Assembly: GCF_021347895.1 (NCBI RefSeq)
Contig: NC_067122.1
Span: 11,397,983-11,461,982 of the forward strand
Source: Acanthochromis polyacanthus
Lineage: Eukaryota > Chordata > Actinopteri > Pomacentridae
DNA: 64,000 nt
Reading direction: 5' to 3'
Part shown: piece by piece, positions 12,547-24,559 of the stretch
How the letters are laid out: each line of letters begins with the position of its first letter
How positions within the stretch are numbered: the stretch's first letter is position 1
The notes under the pieces: generated by a model
The model's input: the letters and a program-made list of their open reading frames with translations, nothing else
The model's database searches: none
What the model was told of the DNA's origin: nothing
Program-made: the position numbers and the translations under genes

Positions 12547-14340
12547 GTAACCATATAGTACACACATGGCTGCAACTGTAGTACAATTCACTTTATTTCA
12601 CTGCCAATACTATTTGAACATCTGACAAATATAAATCTGAAATCTTGAAAACATTACCCTCCTGTCTCATATGTTTAGAATTTTTTTTTTAGAAAACACT
12701 GAATCGGTACAACCCAAATTATGCTCTACTGGTATTCTGATTTGGACTCTTAGGTTACATATGCAACATTTTGACTAAATCAATGAAGAAAAAAGTTAAA
12801 AGTTTGGATCCCTTAAAATTTGGAGTGATGTAACTTTGACCTAATTCTTCTGGGACTTGAGTAACAATCTCAAGCACCGAAGAAAAATGTAAACAGGACA
12901 GGAGAAATTTATATTGCACTAAGTTATGTTTCAATATTGAAACTTGAATTTCCCTCGGGATTAATAAAGTATCAGTCTAGCCATCTATCCATCTATCATC
13001 TATCTCATACAGAATCCTTGTAACGGCTTAGTAGAAATATGTGACGTCCCTGTTTTTTACACACAGCCTCACACAAAATAGTGTCTTTTGTACATTTAGT
13101 CTACAGTTAGTCGTCTTGTTTTCTTTGTAATACTGATGGAAAGTGAAATCTGTTAGTAGTGAGCAGCAATAGCCACTATGTCAACTATAAATGATGGAGT
13201 GTACTATATAGAAATGGATTTAATTGACACAAGGTCTCCTCTAAGATCAGTGTTTCTTCAAACAAAGACAGCTGCACCAAAAAGGACAGTGACAGTTTAA
13301 AAGACAAAGATCAAGTGAAGGTGACCTACTACAATGAAAGGTCCTCCAAAACAAGTGTGAGAGGAGGTTTACTTTTAAATCTGTGTTTGGTGATGTCCAA
13401 TTGGATGCTTTTGGTGGTCTAACCAATCATCTCCCCTCCTTCACTTCCTTAGTTCTACTGGAATCATTCTGTCAAAAACAGTGGTCAGACACACAACTAG
13501 AAGTTTCCATAAGCTTGTGGACGGCTACCAAAAGTGGTTAATTAAGGTAAAAAATGGCTAAGGGACATGTAACTAAATAATTGATTTGCTTTATATATAT
13601 TTTCGACCCAGTAGATTTTGTCATGTTTCCATAACACCAAGAATAAATCTATGAAATAACCAGAATCCATGGATGCTTTTTGTGACACAGGTTTCAACGA
13701 TTCCATCATAGAAAATTCAGTTATAGGAGTCGTTGACAATTTAAGACTGATGTGATGTACATGACTTTTACAATTTTTTTGGTCCAAGATCATGTGTACG
13801 TTGAAAAAATTGGAGTTCCTGTTAAATTTAATTGTGGTCGTTATTACTAACAATCTGTAGATGTATGAATCTGACTTCAGGAGATGATCACTGGGTTGAT
13901 TCATTTTTAAGGATTTTGTGGGAGGACATATTTGTTAGTTTTTTTGATAGTGAGCAGTGAAAAGTTAGGACAAGCAACACTACACCCTTGACCTGATTTA
14001 ACAACAGACATTTTGTTTCTGTGGCACACTCTGCAAACCTGTTAATGTTTGGCGACCAGATTGTGTCAGAAATTCATGTTAACATATGTTTGGTTGAACT
14101 AATGTGGTTTCACACCTTTACAGTGGACACAAGACCTCTCTGTTGTGTGAAGTTCCTGGCTGTGTGTTCAGATGTGCAGTTGATAGTGAAAGCAGAGGAT
14201 GGCCCTTACAGAACAAAGATGAAAATAAATGTAAGATAAACTTGTAACATCAATGGGAAAAAATGCTTTAACTTTGTCTTTCAAATGAGTGAGTTGATGG
14301 ATAAGAAACAGGTGACACAATCGTCAAAGCCCTGGATGAG
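12543..14340. other. Intergenic with a probable retroelement 3' tail and an unidentified repeat
   Basis: At about 12945-13010 the text CTCGGGATTAATAAAGTATC followed by degenerate ATCT repeats looks like the 3' tail common to fish non-LTR elements. At 13542-13904 a minus-strand open stretch of 120 codons has no family signature that I recognise and may belong to a dispersed repeat. No NITR exon was found. Confidence 0.4.
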
Positions 14341-14349
14341 ACCAATGTG

Positions 14350-14390
14350 ACAGGAAGTGCAGAATCTTTTTTTCTGTGCCAACCAATCAG
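14350..14390 (+). promoter_or_regulatory. Class B promoter: ETS-like site plus CCAAT box, gene 2
   Basis: ACAGGAAGTG (14350-14359) is a good match to an ETS-family site, the type used by lymphoid and myeloid promoters. CCAATCAG follows at 14383-14390, about 95 bp upstream of the ATG. The same pair with nearly the same spacing occurs before gene 6. The class A promoters share the CCAAT box but not this ETS site. Confidence 0.5.
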
Positions 14391-14485
14391 ATGCATTTGG
14401 CAGTGTGACAAAGAGGGCTTGGTCAAGTTACATCACCTCTGACACTCAAACAACCACAAGATCCCTGACAGAAGACAATGTCAAG

Positions 14486-16253
14486 ATGATCATGTTGTGG
14501 ATTACACTGTTTGTTCTTCATCAAGGATGTAAGTGCTTTCTCATTTTTACATAGTGTTTCTAGATCGTGGATTTCCTAAATTATTCTGACTGAACTTCTT
14601 ATGTATGTTATGTTTGCCTTCAATTCAGATACACTCATTCCAGTGATCCCGGTTCAAACTGGTGGATCTGCAACCTTCACATGTGCTCGGTCTAATACTG
14701 ATCTCGACCGTGGAGAAGTCCACTGGTACAAGCAGATTGTTGGAGCTAATCTGAAACTAATCGTGGCTCTGCTGCGATCAACACCTCAGTTTGCACCAGA
14801 GTTTTCTACCTCAAAATGGAAAGTTAACAGTGATCACAATTTCAGCAACCTGACTATTTTGAGGACAATCCAGGAGGACGAGGGACTCTACCACTGTGTA
14901 ATCATTGAGTGGGCCGCCAAATTTAAATGCAGTTCGACATTTTTGATAGTAAAAGGTAATATTATGAGGTGCTTTTATCATATTTTCCAAATACTTTAAC
15001 CACTAAAGTTGCACTGTATACTTGTTAAAGAATATCTGTCAGTGAACATATAATGGCAAAACCCACTAAACCTATTTCTGTTTCAGTCTGATTATAGTTA
15101 CATTTATTATGCATTTCTTCTGTTTATATTCAAATTGTTAGAATAATTCCTGTTCATATGAGTTTGATGTAAAAAGAAGTCACTTGTGAGGATTTTCTCA
15201 GACTTCCAAAATGTGCTTGGAAGTCTCATCCTGTTAACAGTTTTTTCATTACACAGGAGACAGTCAGAAGACATCAGACTACACTGTTGTTCAGTCCACA
15301 GCATCACATTCAGTCCATCCAGGAGAAACACAGACTCTCCAGTGTTCAGTCTTCTCTGACTCTGACAAGAAAACATGTTCAGGAGATCTGAGTGTGTTCT
15401 GGTTCAGACCTGGATCAGATAAATCTCATCCAGACATCATCTACACTGATGGAAACAGACCTGATGAATGTGAGAAGAGATCTGACACTCAGAAGAGCTG
15501 TGTTTATCGCTTCTCTAAGACCTTCAACTCCTCTGATGCTGGGACTTACTACTGTGCTGTGACCACATGTGGACAGATACTGTTTGGAAATGGAACTTCG
15601 CTGGTTAATCAAGGTAACAAATCATCATTCTATTTATCAGGAAAATTTGAATATTCACACATCACATTATAGAGTCAAGATCAACAATCATCTAAGAAGT
15701 GGTGACATTAAATAAGATATACTTTTACTTGTCTTTCACTTTCAATATTTTTATTGTGTTTCAGGATCCAGCATGTGCTCACAGACAGTCAGTACAGTTA
15801 TTTTTCTGCCGTGTGCCTTCTTAGCTCTCAGTCTCATTATTATAGCCATCCTCATTTACAGCATCAAGGAAAACGACTGTGATTGTGGCAAAGGTAATAA
15901 AAATTATTCATATTTCTCAAAACAAACTACGTACTTTTAAAGAACAGCATTATTATTTATTGTTATCTATGTATTTCATAATACAGCTGCTGTTGCCAAG
16001 AAAACCTGTGGTGGTCAGAAAAGTCAACAGGTACTGAAAACTGACATCATTTACAAAATTAATCAAAGTCATTAATATGTTGTCATTGCTCATATTTTTC
16101 ATATTTTTATTTTTACAGAAGGATTTAGACACATGGATTTATTCTGCTGTTACCTTTACTGTGGTAAAGACTGACAGCGGTGCAATAAAGGAGGCCAAAG
16201 CAGCGGAGAGAGAGAGGATCTACACTGCTGTCAAGGCTTTTGGACTGGATTAG
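14486..16253 (+). CDS. nitr: NITR gene 2 (class B), intact
   Basis: Exons: 14486-14528, 14629-14955, 15257-15613, 15765-15893, 15987-16030, 16119-16253; the joined frame is open (344 aa). The leader is MIMLWITLFVLHQG. The V domain has FTCAR, a WYKQ core as in TCR and antibody V domains, NFSNLTI (two possible N-glycosylation sites) and YHC. Its G strand has no FGxGT motif. The I domain has LQC, KTC, DEC, SC, YYC and TTC, then ILFGNGT. TM: about FLPCAFLALSLIIIAILIY, with no charged residue inside, which argues against DAP12-type adaptor pairing. A CDCG cluster follows it. The tail has WIYSAV and RIYTAV: ITIM-like at +3 but with Trp or Arg at -2, so not strict ITIMs. Probably a signalling receptor of lymphoid cells; the ligand is unknown. 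Confidence 0.93.
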
Positions 16254-17739
16254 TGAATTAACAGATGTTGGCAGCTGTATTGAATAATTTAGTGTTTTTT
16301 CTTTACTGCTAAAGGGCTTCATACATGCTGTAGTACAATGTATTGATAACATTTAGTGAAGAAGTTATGTCCTTATTTTTAAACATGTTTAGACTAAATT
16401 CATCTTTTATATCCAAACACTTGCAAACAGGAACAACCTCAAACTGAAATGTTCTTAGTTTTAAGTTTGTCTGAAAACATTTGTTGCATCTGTCTTCCTC
16501 ATTTCCTCAGTTCGTAATGAAGCTTTAAAAAATTTGAATATTTTAGAAGGTACTTTCAAAAAGCGAACAAGTCAAGTTTTCAAGCAGAAATATACAAACT
16601 GTGCTGTTCCTAATTCTGGAAGTTGAATACGGATACTTGGTTTAAGTGGAAATAACAGAACTAAGGTTTTTATTGGACCATTAGGTGTTTAAGGCACAAA
16701 CAATGTCACAAACGCTGTCAGCAGCAGAGTTTCTCAGCTGTTTTACCCACGTTTCTTGTCAATCTTCATCACAACTCTCTATTAAAGTCAAAATGCCAAC
16801 AAAGAAATCTTCAGGCAATTACTGCTGGTTATTACAATTATGTTGTTTATCAGGATCAGGACAAGGTATTTACCATGCTGCATGTCTAAAAATGCATTTC
16901 TTGTATCACCATATAATAAATGTATAAAGAGTTCATTCTTGTTTTTACTGTGTGTGTGAAACTCAAACTGATTGTCCTCATGATTTATTTGTGTAACCAA
17001 TGATCGAAAACTGAAGGACTATCTTCATAAGAACCAGAAGATGTTTTTTTCAAAGATGGCATTTGGGTGATATTAGATTTTCAGATGAACACTTAAGGCT
17101 TCTTCACAATGAACTGCTATTAGCTGAGGACCTCAGTGTCTAGAAACAGCACATCTACATCTACATGTCAATTTTACTGAAATTATTTTCAGATATATCA
17201 GGAGACTGCTACATAATAATGATTCAGCCTGCTGAGAGGCAGCAAAATATTCCTTTACCCACACTGTCGTTCATCTGACTATGCTTCAAGATTTTTGTAG
17301 TCGAATCCATTTGAGCTCTTTCTGTAAATGAGTCTCAATGCAACTGGATTTGCAACCAAATACTGTCTGAACCTTCATTTGAAATTGCTAGGTAGCCTCT
17401 ATAATTTTCTATTAGAAAGGAGGAAGAAGAAAGGTACACAACTGTTACGAATTACCAGAGGTCCCCAGGAAATACTAGTTCCGTGTGAACAGAGCTTCAT
17501 AGCTCAAAGCAGACTTGAAAGTATGTGAGCTGTGTTCACCTTTGAGTTTGATGAAAAGCTGCAGGGTAAAAGTGAGAGGAAATGTTGCCAAATCCACAAC
17601 AAAAGTCATGAGATGTATAATTCAAAGGTAAGACTGTTACACACAGAGGAAAATCACTCAAATATGTGTAATTTGTCATTCAGATAAAGATTTGTATTTG
17701 TATCAGTCCACACAAATATTGATGAAATAGTGATGAACT
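16254..17739 (+). repeat. Downstream module block, copy after gene 2
   Basis: This block, from the class B stop codon to the LINE remnant, recurs after genes 6, 7 and 8. Shared landmarks are GACAAGGTATTTACCATGCT, AAGATGGCATTTGGGTGAT and GGTCCCCAGGAAATACTAGT. Here the near-stop poly(A) signal is altered (AATGAA where genes 6-8 have AATAAA); AATAAA occurs at 16915-16920. No gene inside. Confidence 0.8.
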
Positions 17740-19730
17740 GCCCCCCTAGGAATCGCCATCTTACCATGGTGGAGAGATTAAAGCTTCTCTGTGATTGTGG
17801 GATCTGTGTTCTCAGGGGCAATGGCCCCTAGTATAGTCTCCCAAGGCAAATGGTTTCTGACGCAACGATCACACAATGATCAATTTATAAAACCCACATC
17901 ATCAAGTAAAAAGAAAGGTGTCACCTCACCTGGAAAAGGGAGACCAGGGCCCCTTCTTGGAGCAAGGCTCAGGAGGGAAGCTTGCCAACGAGCATCTGGT
18001 GGAGGAGGCTTGCTCTGTGGGACTCGGTTGGGAACAGCCTGAAATGGTGACATGGGGGCATAATGGGGCCACCGCCCGGTAGGCCCACCACCTGCAGGGC
18101 TGGAAATTAGGGTCAGGTGCTGTGCCCACTAGGTGGCAGACAGGAGCAGGTACCAAGATGTGTCGCCCCATAGTGGCTTTGATTAGTTGTTGGGACGTGG
18201 AACTGGCAGGGATAGGACCAGAACTACTGTGGAAAGTGGAAAACTTTGACTGTTGATTGCGTTAATGCACCGAGCTCCACCTCAGAGTACCAGGCCCTCT
18301 GGGAGTCTCTGGGTGCTGTCCTGGAAGGAGAATTTCAAAAGCTCATGACGACAACAATGGAAAAACCTGGAGGGAGGTAATTGGGAGGAACAGTCCACCT
18401 GATCTGAACCTGAATGGTGTTCTGTCATTGGACTTGTGTGCTAGTTATGGATCGGCCATAGCAAGTACAATGTTCGAGCATAAGGTGTCTCATTAGTGTA
18501 CCACAGCACCCTAGGCGAAAGGTCAATGACTGACTTTGTAGTCATGTCATCAGACCTGTAGCATGATGTCTCAGCCATGTTCAAAGCCACCATTTCAGAA
18601 GTGGTAGTTAGGAGCTGTGACCAGCAGGTCACTAGTGCCTGTTGTGACCCTCTGGTCAACATCAGCGGTGAAGTCAGGCTGACGAAGGAGGCCTCTGGGG
18701 CCTGGTTGGCTTGGGGGGTCTCCTGAAATGGTAGATGAGTACCAGTCAGCCAAAAAGGTTGCATCTGTGGCAGTTGCAGAAGCAAAATCTCAAGTCTGGG
18801 AGGAATTCAGAAAGGTTATGTAGGAGGACTTTCGTTGGGCATAAAGGAGGTTATGGAAAATTGTTTGACCCCTCAGGAAGGGGCACAGGAGGGAGGCAGG
18901 GCATGTCCCAGGCTGTGTGCAGCAAGGTGGGAGAACTGCTGACCTGGACTGGGGACATTGTCAGGCAGTTGAAAGAGCACTTCAGTGAGCTTCATAATCC
19001 AGTTAACATGTCCTCTCTTGAAGAAGCAGAACCTGAGGATTCGGCGGAAGCGTTGCACACAGCCGTGGTTGTGGTTGTCATTGTTGTCATTGCACTCCTC
19101 AGTGTCAAGGCACAGAGTGTGGAAAAGATCCACACTGGGATGCTGAAGGTTCTGGACAGTGACTGTTTTGACTTGCACTTCTCCTCAGTGTCACATGGTC
19201 ATCAGGGGGTTGTGGAATGGCAGACCAAAGGATGGTTCCCATTTTTCAAAGGAGGGTGTGCTCCAATAATCAGGGTATCACACTACTCACTCTGCTTGGT
19301 GAAGTTTACTACAGGGTGCTGGAAGAAAGGTGCCAGTCGATTGTTGAACTTCAGAATTTTGAGGACAAATGCAGAGTCATCATGGCTGTGGGACAGTGTG
19401 CCACTGGACCAGTTCTTTACCCGTGCAGACCTATTAGTGGGTAATGAAAATTTGACCAGCCAAGTCCACATGTGTTTTATAGATTTGGAAACGGCTTCTG
19501 ACCATTTCCTTCGAGGAGTCCTGTGATTGGATCTGTGGGAGTATGGTCTCCCGGATTTGTTTTTACAACCCGTTTGGTTTTTGTACAACCAAACTCTAGC
19601 AGTTTGCAGTAAATTGTATATCTGGAAAATATTGTTCAGGAGAGGGACGTCTGGAATGACCTACTAAATTTCCTGTCTCCATAACCCAACCCCGGATAAG
19701 TGGAAGACAACAGATGGATGGGTGAAGAAC
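17740..19730 (+). mobile_element. Decayed LINE (endonuclease-reverse transcriptase type), longest copy
   Basis: The order matches an APE-type fish LINE. Near 18195 a WDVELAG-type stretch resembles the start of the endonuclease. At 18360-18560 GRNSPPDLNLNG, FEHK and SMTDFVVM resemble the end of the endonuclease. At 18945-19050 LLTWTGDIVRQLKEHF begins the RT linker, and 19260-19540 contains RVCSNNQGITLLTLLGEVYY, an RT signature, then VHMCFIDLE. The 3' end shows CCCCGGATAAGTGG and GATGGATGG at 19690-19725. Many stops and frameshifts make it dead. Shorter copies lie after genes 3, 6 and 7, so it was in the module before duplication. Confidence 0.78.
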
Positions 19731-22717
19731 TGCACAATTTACTCATGTTTCTCATTAGATCTTAACTGCTTAATCTAACACTGAAAAGACACAGACCTTC
19801 CATCCTTTATCACCAGTAAACTCAATAGCCTGACAGGCACTCTACTGACACCAGTTTCACTTTTGTGAGTCTGAATGTCTGCTTGTAACAAAGAGCTTTC
19901 CAGCTGGGGTCAATATTTCTTCTGTGTGTGCATGGAGACACATCATGACAGAAAGAGAAGAACAACAAACAGGTAATGGATTTACTAACTTCAGTATGTC
20001 TTCTTGCATATAAACCAGCATATGGACTTATCTGCAAGGTAAAAATAGAGGGATTCCTCTAATTTCTGTAAAGATGTTTACCCCTTGTATTTCTGGTCTG
20101 AGCGCTGTGTGAAGACCTTCTGCATGTCCATCATGAGAAAAACAAGCTAAGCCACATGCAGCTGCTACACTGACAGAAAAGCTGTGGTGAACCATTTCTT
20201 GGTTGCAAGCTTATAGTACATAGTTGTTTTTCGTTTTAAATTTAATGCGTATTTATTGATTCATTAACCCTTGATTTGGACAGACTGCCAGTCCAACACT
20301 GGGCATGATATGAAGTCGACAGTCAATAACATTTCAATGCACTGATTTTGCGAGGAAAAAAAAGAATCGGGGTGGGACAAGTTTACTTTCTTCACAGCTC
20401 CCCTCAAGATTCAGCCTAAACCAATGAAAAACACCAAACCACAGACAGCTGTGACGAAAATGATCAGGTTTGTGTGTCGAACTCTTTCATAGCTTTTAAC
20501 TTCCCCTGTAAGTTAAGATTTTACAATAATTTTACCAACATTTCATAACATAGCGGTTCATTAAATTGCACTTTTGCATAGATATAAAAGAGTGCAAGGC
20601 CAGCTTCCTGACATTAAAGCCGAGTGAAACAGGAAGAACAGCCCCTTTGTATTCACACCTTTAGACGACCAACCACAGCAGTGCTAAAGTTTCCATGCAT
20701 CGTTTGTTTGTCAGTGGTGACTGAATTTGTGTGTTTGTGTGTCTGTGTTTTGGGTGTGAACAGTGCTGTGCACACAAAGAAAAGCCATAAAGAATGAGGG
20801 AGGATACAAAGTAAAAAGAACTTTTAGACTGTGTTTTGTTTTAAATTACATTTTATATAAATTACTTTTCCTGTATGTGGAACTGCATGTGTATTGTGTG
20901 TAAACTGACAGCTTTGTGTCAGAAATCACTGATTTAGCTTGACTGTATCACAATCTTTGTCAAAACTGACACACCATTTGTACTATTAAGAGTTTTTTTA
21001 GATATTTTTTGTGTGTTTTTGCCTTAATTGAACAGTGAACAGCGAACAGACAACATGAGGTTACAGAGGGAGGTGTGACGTGATGCAGGAGCTTTGTATT
21101 AAAAATGTCATTGTCAGACCAGCATGTTTTGCCTTGTGATCAACAGCATGTTGAACTTGATAAAAGCCACAAACCAAAATGTTTCAGTTTGACAAATGTT
21201 GCTGCAGTTTTAACATCTTCTTTACTTTTTGCAAGGAATGAAACTTGTTCCAGAAACCTCTACTCTACCTTGGTATGTTTTTTTAATGAGTCTCTGCTGT
21301 TGGCCTGAACTGTAGTATATTGTCGTGTGTTCTGTCACTGTTGTAGTGAAGTTGCAACACAAAGGATTTCTTCACATTAGTCGGCTCAATAGTTTTCTCA
21401 CTTTATTGCAACCAGAAGCATCTGTTTTGATTGAACATATTCTTGGCAATGTCGCTGATGTTGCCTCACAATCAGGTCTTGGGTTCAAGTCTCCACTGGT
21501 TTATCTGGTGTATTTTTTTTTTTTTTTTTGGCAGGATCACGAGTTCTCTTTCTCACAGCAGTACATGTGAGCTGATGAGTCAGAAACTTTTGATCTCTTC
21601 AGTGTGAATGTGTTTCTGTGATACTGTAAGCGGTGCTCTGCTTCTCCTTCTAACCAGCCGCCTGAACAGAGATGAAGCCGTGTAGAGGATGGAGGCTGAG
21701 ACCACAACCACCTGCCCAACTCTGTCTGCTGTGATCTTCCTGCTGAAGTGACTGACAGCAGAGTGGGCGGGGCATCACTGATGATGTGGAGCTTCTGCAC
21801 TGGTTGATCTACACAATATTGGCGATGGCTCCTTTGTCTTTGTTTCTTCTTTTGGTATCAATAATTAGGTTAAAATGATAATGTTGGAAAAAAAGCACTT
21901 AATTGTTAACCTGCTGAATCATTTATAAATCTATTTACTTTTCCTTTATGGGGACATTGATGTTATAAAGACCAAAGGAAATTTGTTTGGATAAGATCCA
22001 ATGAAACACAGAAAAACAACAGAAAGGGAGCTGGTTGAATGTAGAAAAGCATTGAAAAACTATTTGCCTTGACAGCATCACATTCCAAAAAAATAATAAT
22101 TACAAACTCTTTGGAATTAAATGTAGATTTATAAATGTAATTCCTGGAAGAGTGAGAGCCACATGTTTGTTTCTCAGGAACTTTCTTCATTTCTCAATTC
22201 TTGCACATACATCAACTAAGTGTTAGTAACTGAGCCTGGTCATCTCTGATCATTTCCTGCAGTGTCTGCTAGAGGTTATCTTTGTCTTTACTGCTTCACT
22301 TTAGATTATTCTTTTTAAATCTGTCTATTTTAAGTTACCAAACTCATGGAGATTTCAATTCTAAGTCACCTCAGTGGCCTTTTAACCATTATTCCATCAC
22401 AGTTTACAATTCTAATCTTCCTCTGACCTTCAGAAAGTGATTTTAAGCTGCTCAACCTTCACCAAATCTGAATCACAATGTTGAAAAATCATCCTTGAAC
22501 AAAAGCTTGTGTTTATCTGAATTAATTATTGAAAGGCTTTGTTTTGAAATTTGATCTTCTGCTGGTTTGATTGTGAATATCTCACATTTATCTCTTGTGT
22601 TTATAGAAACATGAAAGAAGAACTTGCTGTTGGTGTTGTTTCATGTGTTTCGGTTGGAAAGATGTTTGGTATTATTTCCACTGTGGTAATACAGTGAAAA
22701 GCCAACAAGATGAGAAG
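19731..22717 (+). repeat. Upstream module block, copy before gene 3
   Basis: Sequence homologous to the stretches before genes 4, 7 and 8. Landmarks: ACCAACCACAGCAGTGCTAA (about 20670), a GTTTTAACATCTTCTTTACT segment (about 21207), GCCCAACTCTGTCTGCTGTG (about 21715) and GAAGAACTTGCTGTTGGTGT (about 22617). It contains no insertion at the points where the copies before genes 7 and 8 carry transposons, so it serves as an empty-site reference. No gene supported. Confidence 0.8.
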
Positions 22718-22725
22718 CCAATCAG
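22718..22725 (+). promoter_or_regulatory. CCAAT box, gene 3 promoter
   Basis: CCAATCAG about 110 bp before the start codon, within a block (22730-22829) almost identical in genes 4, 5, 7 and 8. No clear TATA box. Confidence 0.5.
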
Positions 22726-22829
22726 ATCGCTCTGAAATTGTTCCCTCCCACTTGATGCCATTACATTTAGGCATGTCATCTTATCGTCTGCTTCAATTTG
22801 AATTCAGTCACCAGTGGACACATGAGAAA

Positions 22830-24425
22830 ATGCTGGTCTTGTTTTATTTCCTGCTGATGCTCAGAATGGGGCGTAAGTATATTTATAGAGGTCATATTTA
22901 CTACACAAACCAATCTATTATTTATACATGATTTTACATATATGATTGTCTGTTGTCATTAATGAGTCTTTTTCTTTCTTTCCTTTTGTTTGTTTTTTCA
23001 GGCTGCATCGATGATCATAACTTTGTCACAGAGACTGTTGGTGTCGGACAAAGTGTGACTCTCACGTGTACTCGCCAGAGATCTTTGGATGAAGAAACTT
23101 TGCACTGGATCAGACTTGTTTCTGGAAAATATCCTGAATTCTTGGGAGGAACATTTAGTTTTGATTATAATGATGTTAATAAAACTCCTCACATTACAGC
23201 AAAACAAGGACCTGGAACTTTTATTCTGCAAATTCATGAAACTCAGCTAAGTGACTCTGGTTTTTACTACTGTATAAAAGTAAACCTACTCGACATGGAA
23301 TTTATGAACACAACATTCCTGAGAATCAAAGGTAAATCAACTAGATTTTTGTTTGTTTGACTATAAATTCTTAGTTTCAACAAATTTCTTGTCAATAAAG
23401 TGACTCAAACTTGTTAATTTTTTCTTTTTTACATTTCCAAGGACCAGAACCAGAAATCATTGACATCATTCAAGTCCCTCCATCTGATCCAGAACATCCA
23501 GGAGACCCAGTGACTCTGCAGTGTTCAGTCCTCTCTGACTCTGAGAAGAAAACATGTCCAGAACAACAACACAGAGTGTTCTGGTTCAGAGCTGGATCAG
23601 ATGAATCTCATCCCAGTTTCATTTATGTTGATGGAAACAGTCAAGATGAATGTGAGACCAATCCTGAGGCTCAGTCTCCTCAGAAATGTGTCTACAACTT
23701 CTCTAAAACCGTCACCTCCTCTGATGCTGAGACTTATTACTGTGCTGTGGCCACATGTGGACAGATATTATTTGGAAACGGAGCAAAATCGGACAATAAA
23801 GGTAATTATCAGATTTTTTTTTTTTTTTACATACTGGTCAAATGATATTAGTAATTTAGAATCTGGTAGAGTGATGTCATGAAACTTTTTTTCCCCCAAA
23901 TGTGTAATGTTACCAAAATATTTGATTGTATTTTTTCAGCACTCAACATGCAGGATTTGAAGACAGGCAATACAGTTCTCTTTCTGGTGTCTGCTGCTTT
24001 GGCTACAAGTCTGATTGTCATAGCCTTTCTCATTTATTTCATCAAGACAAAAACTTATTTCTGCAACGGTAATATAAGTTTCCCGCCTATTAATGTATCC
24101 AAATAAAATTGTGTAGTTGAACCAACACTATCTTTCATCTTAAATCCCTGTAAACAGATGCTGCAGCAGCCAGTGGTCATCAGGAAAGACCACAGGTACA
24201 GTATTGAAAGGCAAGATTAGAAGTAACCCTACATTATGTAATTACCACCTGCCAGCTCAAATTTCATACTTTAGAATAACACGTCATATTTTTCCTCAGA
24301 GAAATGAGGATTCATTGTTTTATTCTGCACCGACCTTCAACAAGAGAAAAACTGAGAGAAGAAATCCAAAATCAGCACAAGAGGCGACGATCTACAATGA
24401 TGTCAGGACTTCTGCAAGAAATTAA
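22830..24425 (+). CDS. nitr: NITR gene 3 (class A), intact
   Basis: Exons: 22830-22872, 23002-23331, 23442-23801, 23940-24068, 24158-24195, 24300-24425; open frame of 341 aa. An ATG is chosen in frame with the leader MLVLFYFLLMLRMG; another ATG 10 bases upstream is out of frame. The V domain has LTCTR, WIRLVSGKYPEFLGG and FYYC, and ends FMNTTFLRI, a J-like strand that has lost both glycines. The I domain has LQC, KTC, DEC, KC, YYC and TC, with FGNGAK. TM: about VLFLVSAALATSLIVIAFLI, without charge. The tail has LFYSAP and TIYNDV; the latter fits TxYxxV, suggesting SH2-protein recruitment. Oddities are SSDAE instead of SSDAG before YYC, and KTYFCN where the relatives have KTCDFCN. Its ectodomain is nearly the same as that of gene 7. 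Confidence 0.93.
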
Positions 24426-24559
24426 CAACTCGCTGAATTTTTAGTGGTAATCCTTTTTTTCTCTGACACACTGTGAGAAGGCTTAGGCCACACTGGCTGT
24501 TGTATTTCAGTTCTGAAAAAATAATAGAATTCTGTATTTGATATTGGATGACCTTTGTT

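Noticed and set aside
13542..13904. Minus-strand open stretch of 120 codons
   Set aside because: No known motif, AT-rich and lysine/isoleucine-rich; possibly part of a dispersed repeat, not supported as a gene.
18735..19526. Open stretch of about 263 codons
   Set aside because: Covers the RT-linker part of the longest LINE remnant, with the true RT signatures split over other frames.
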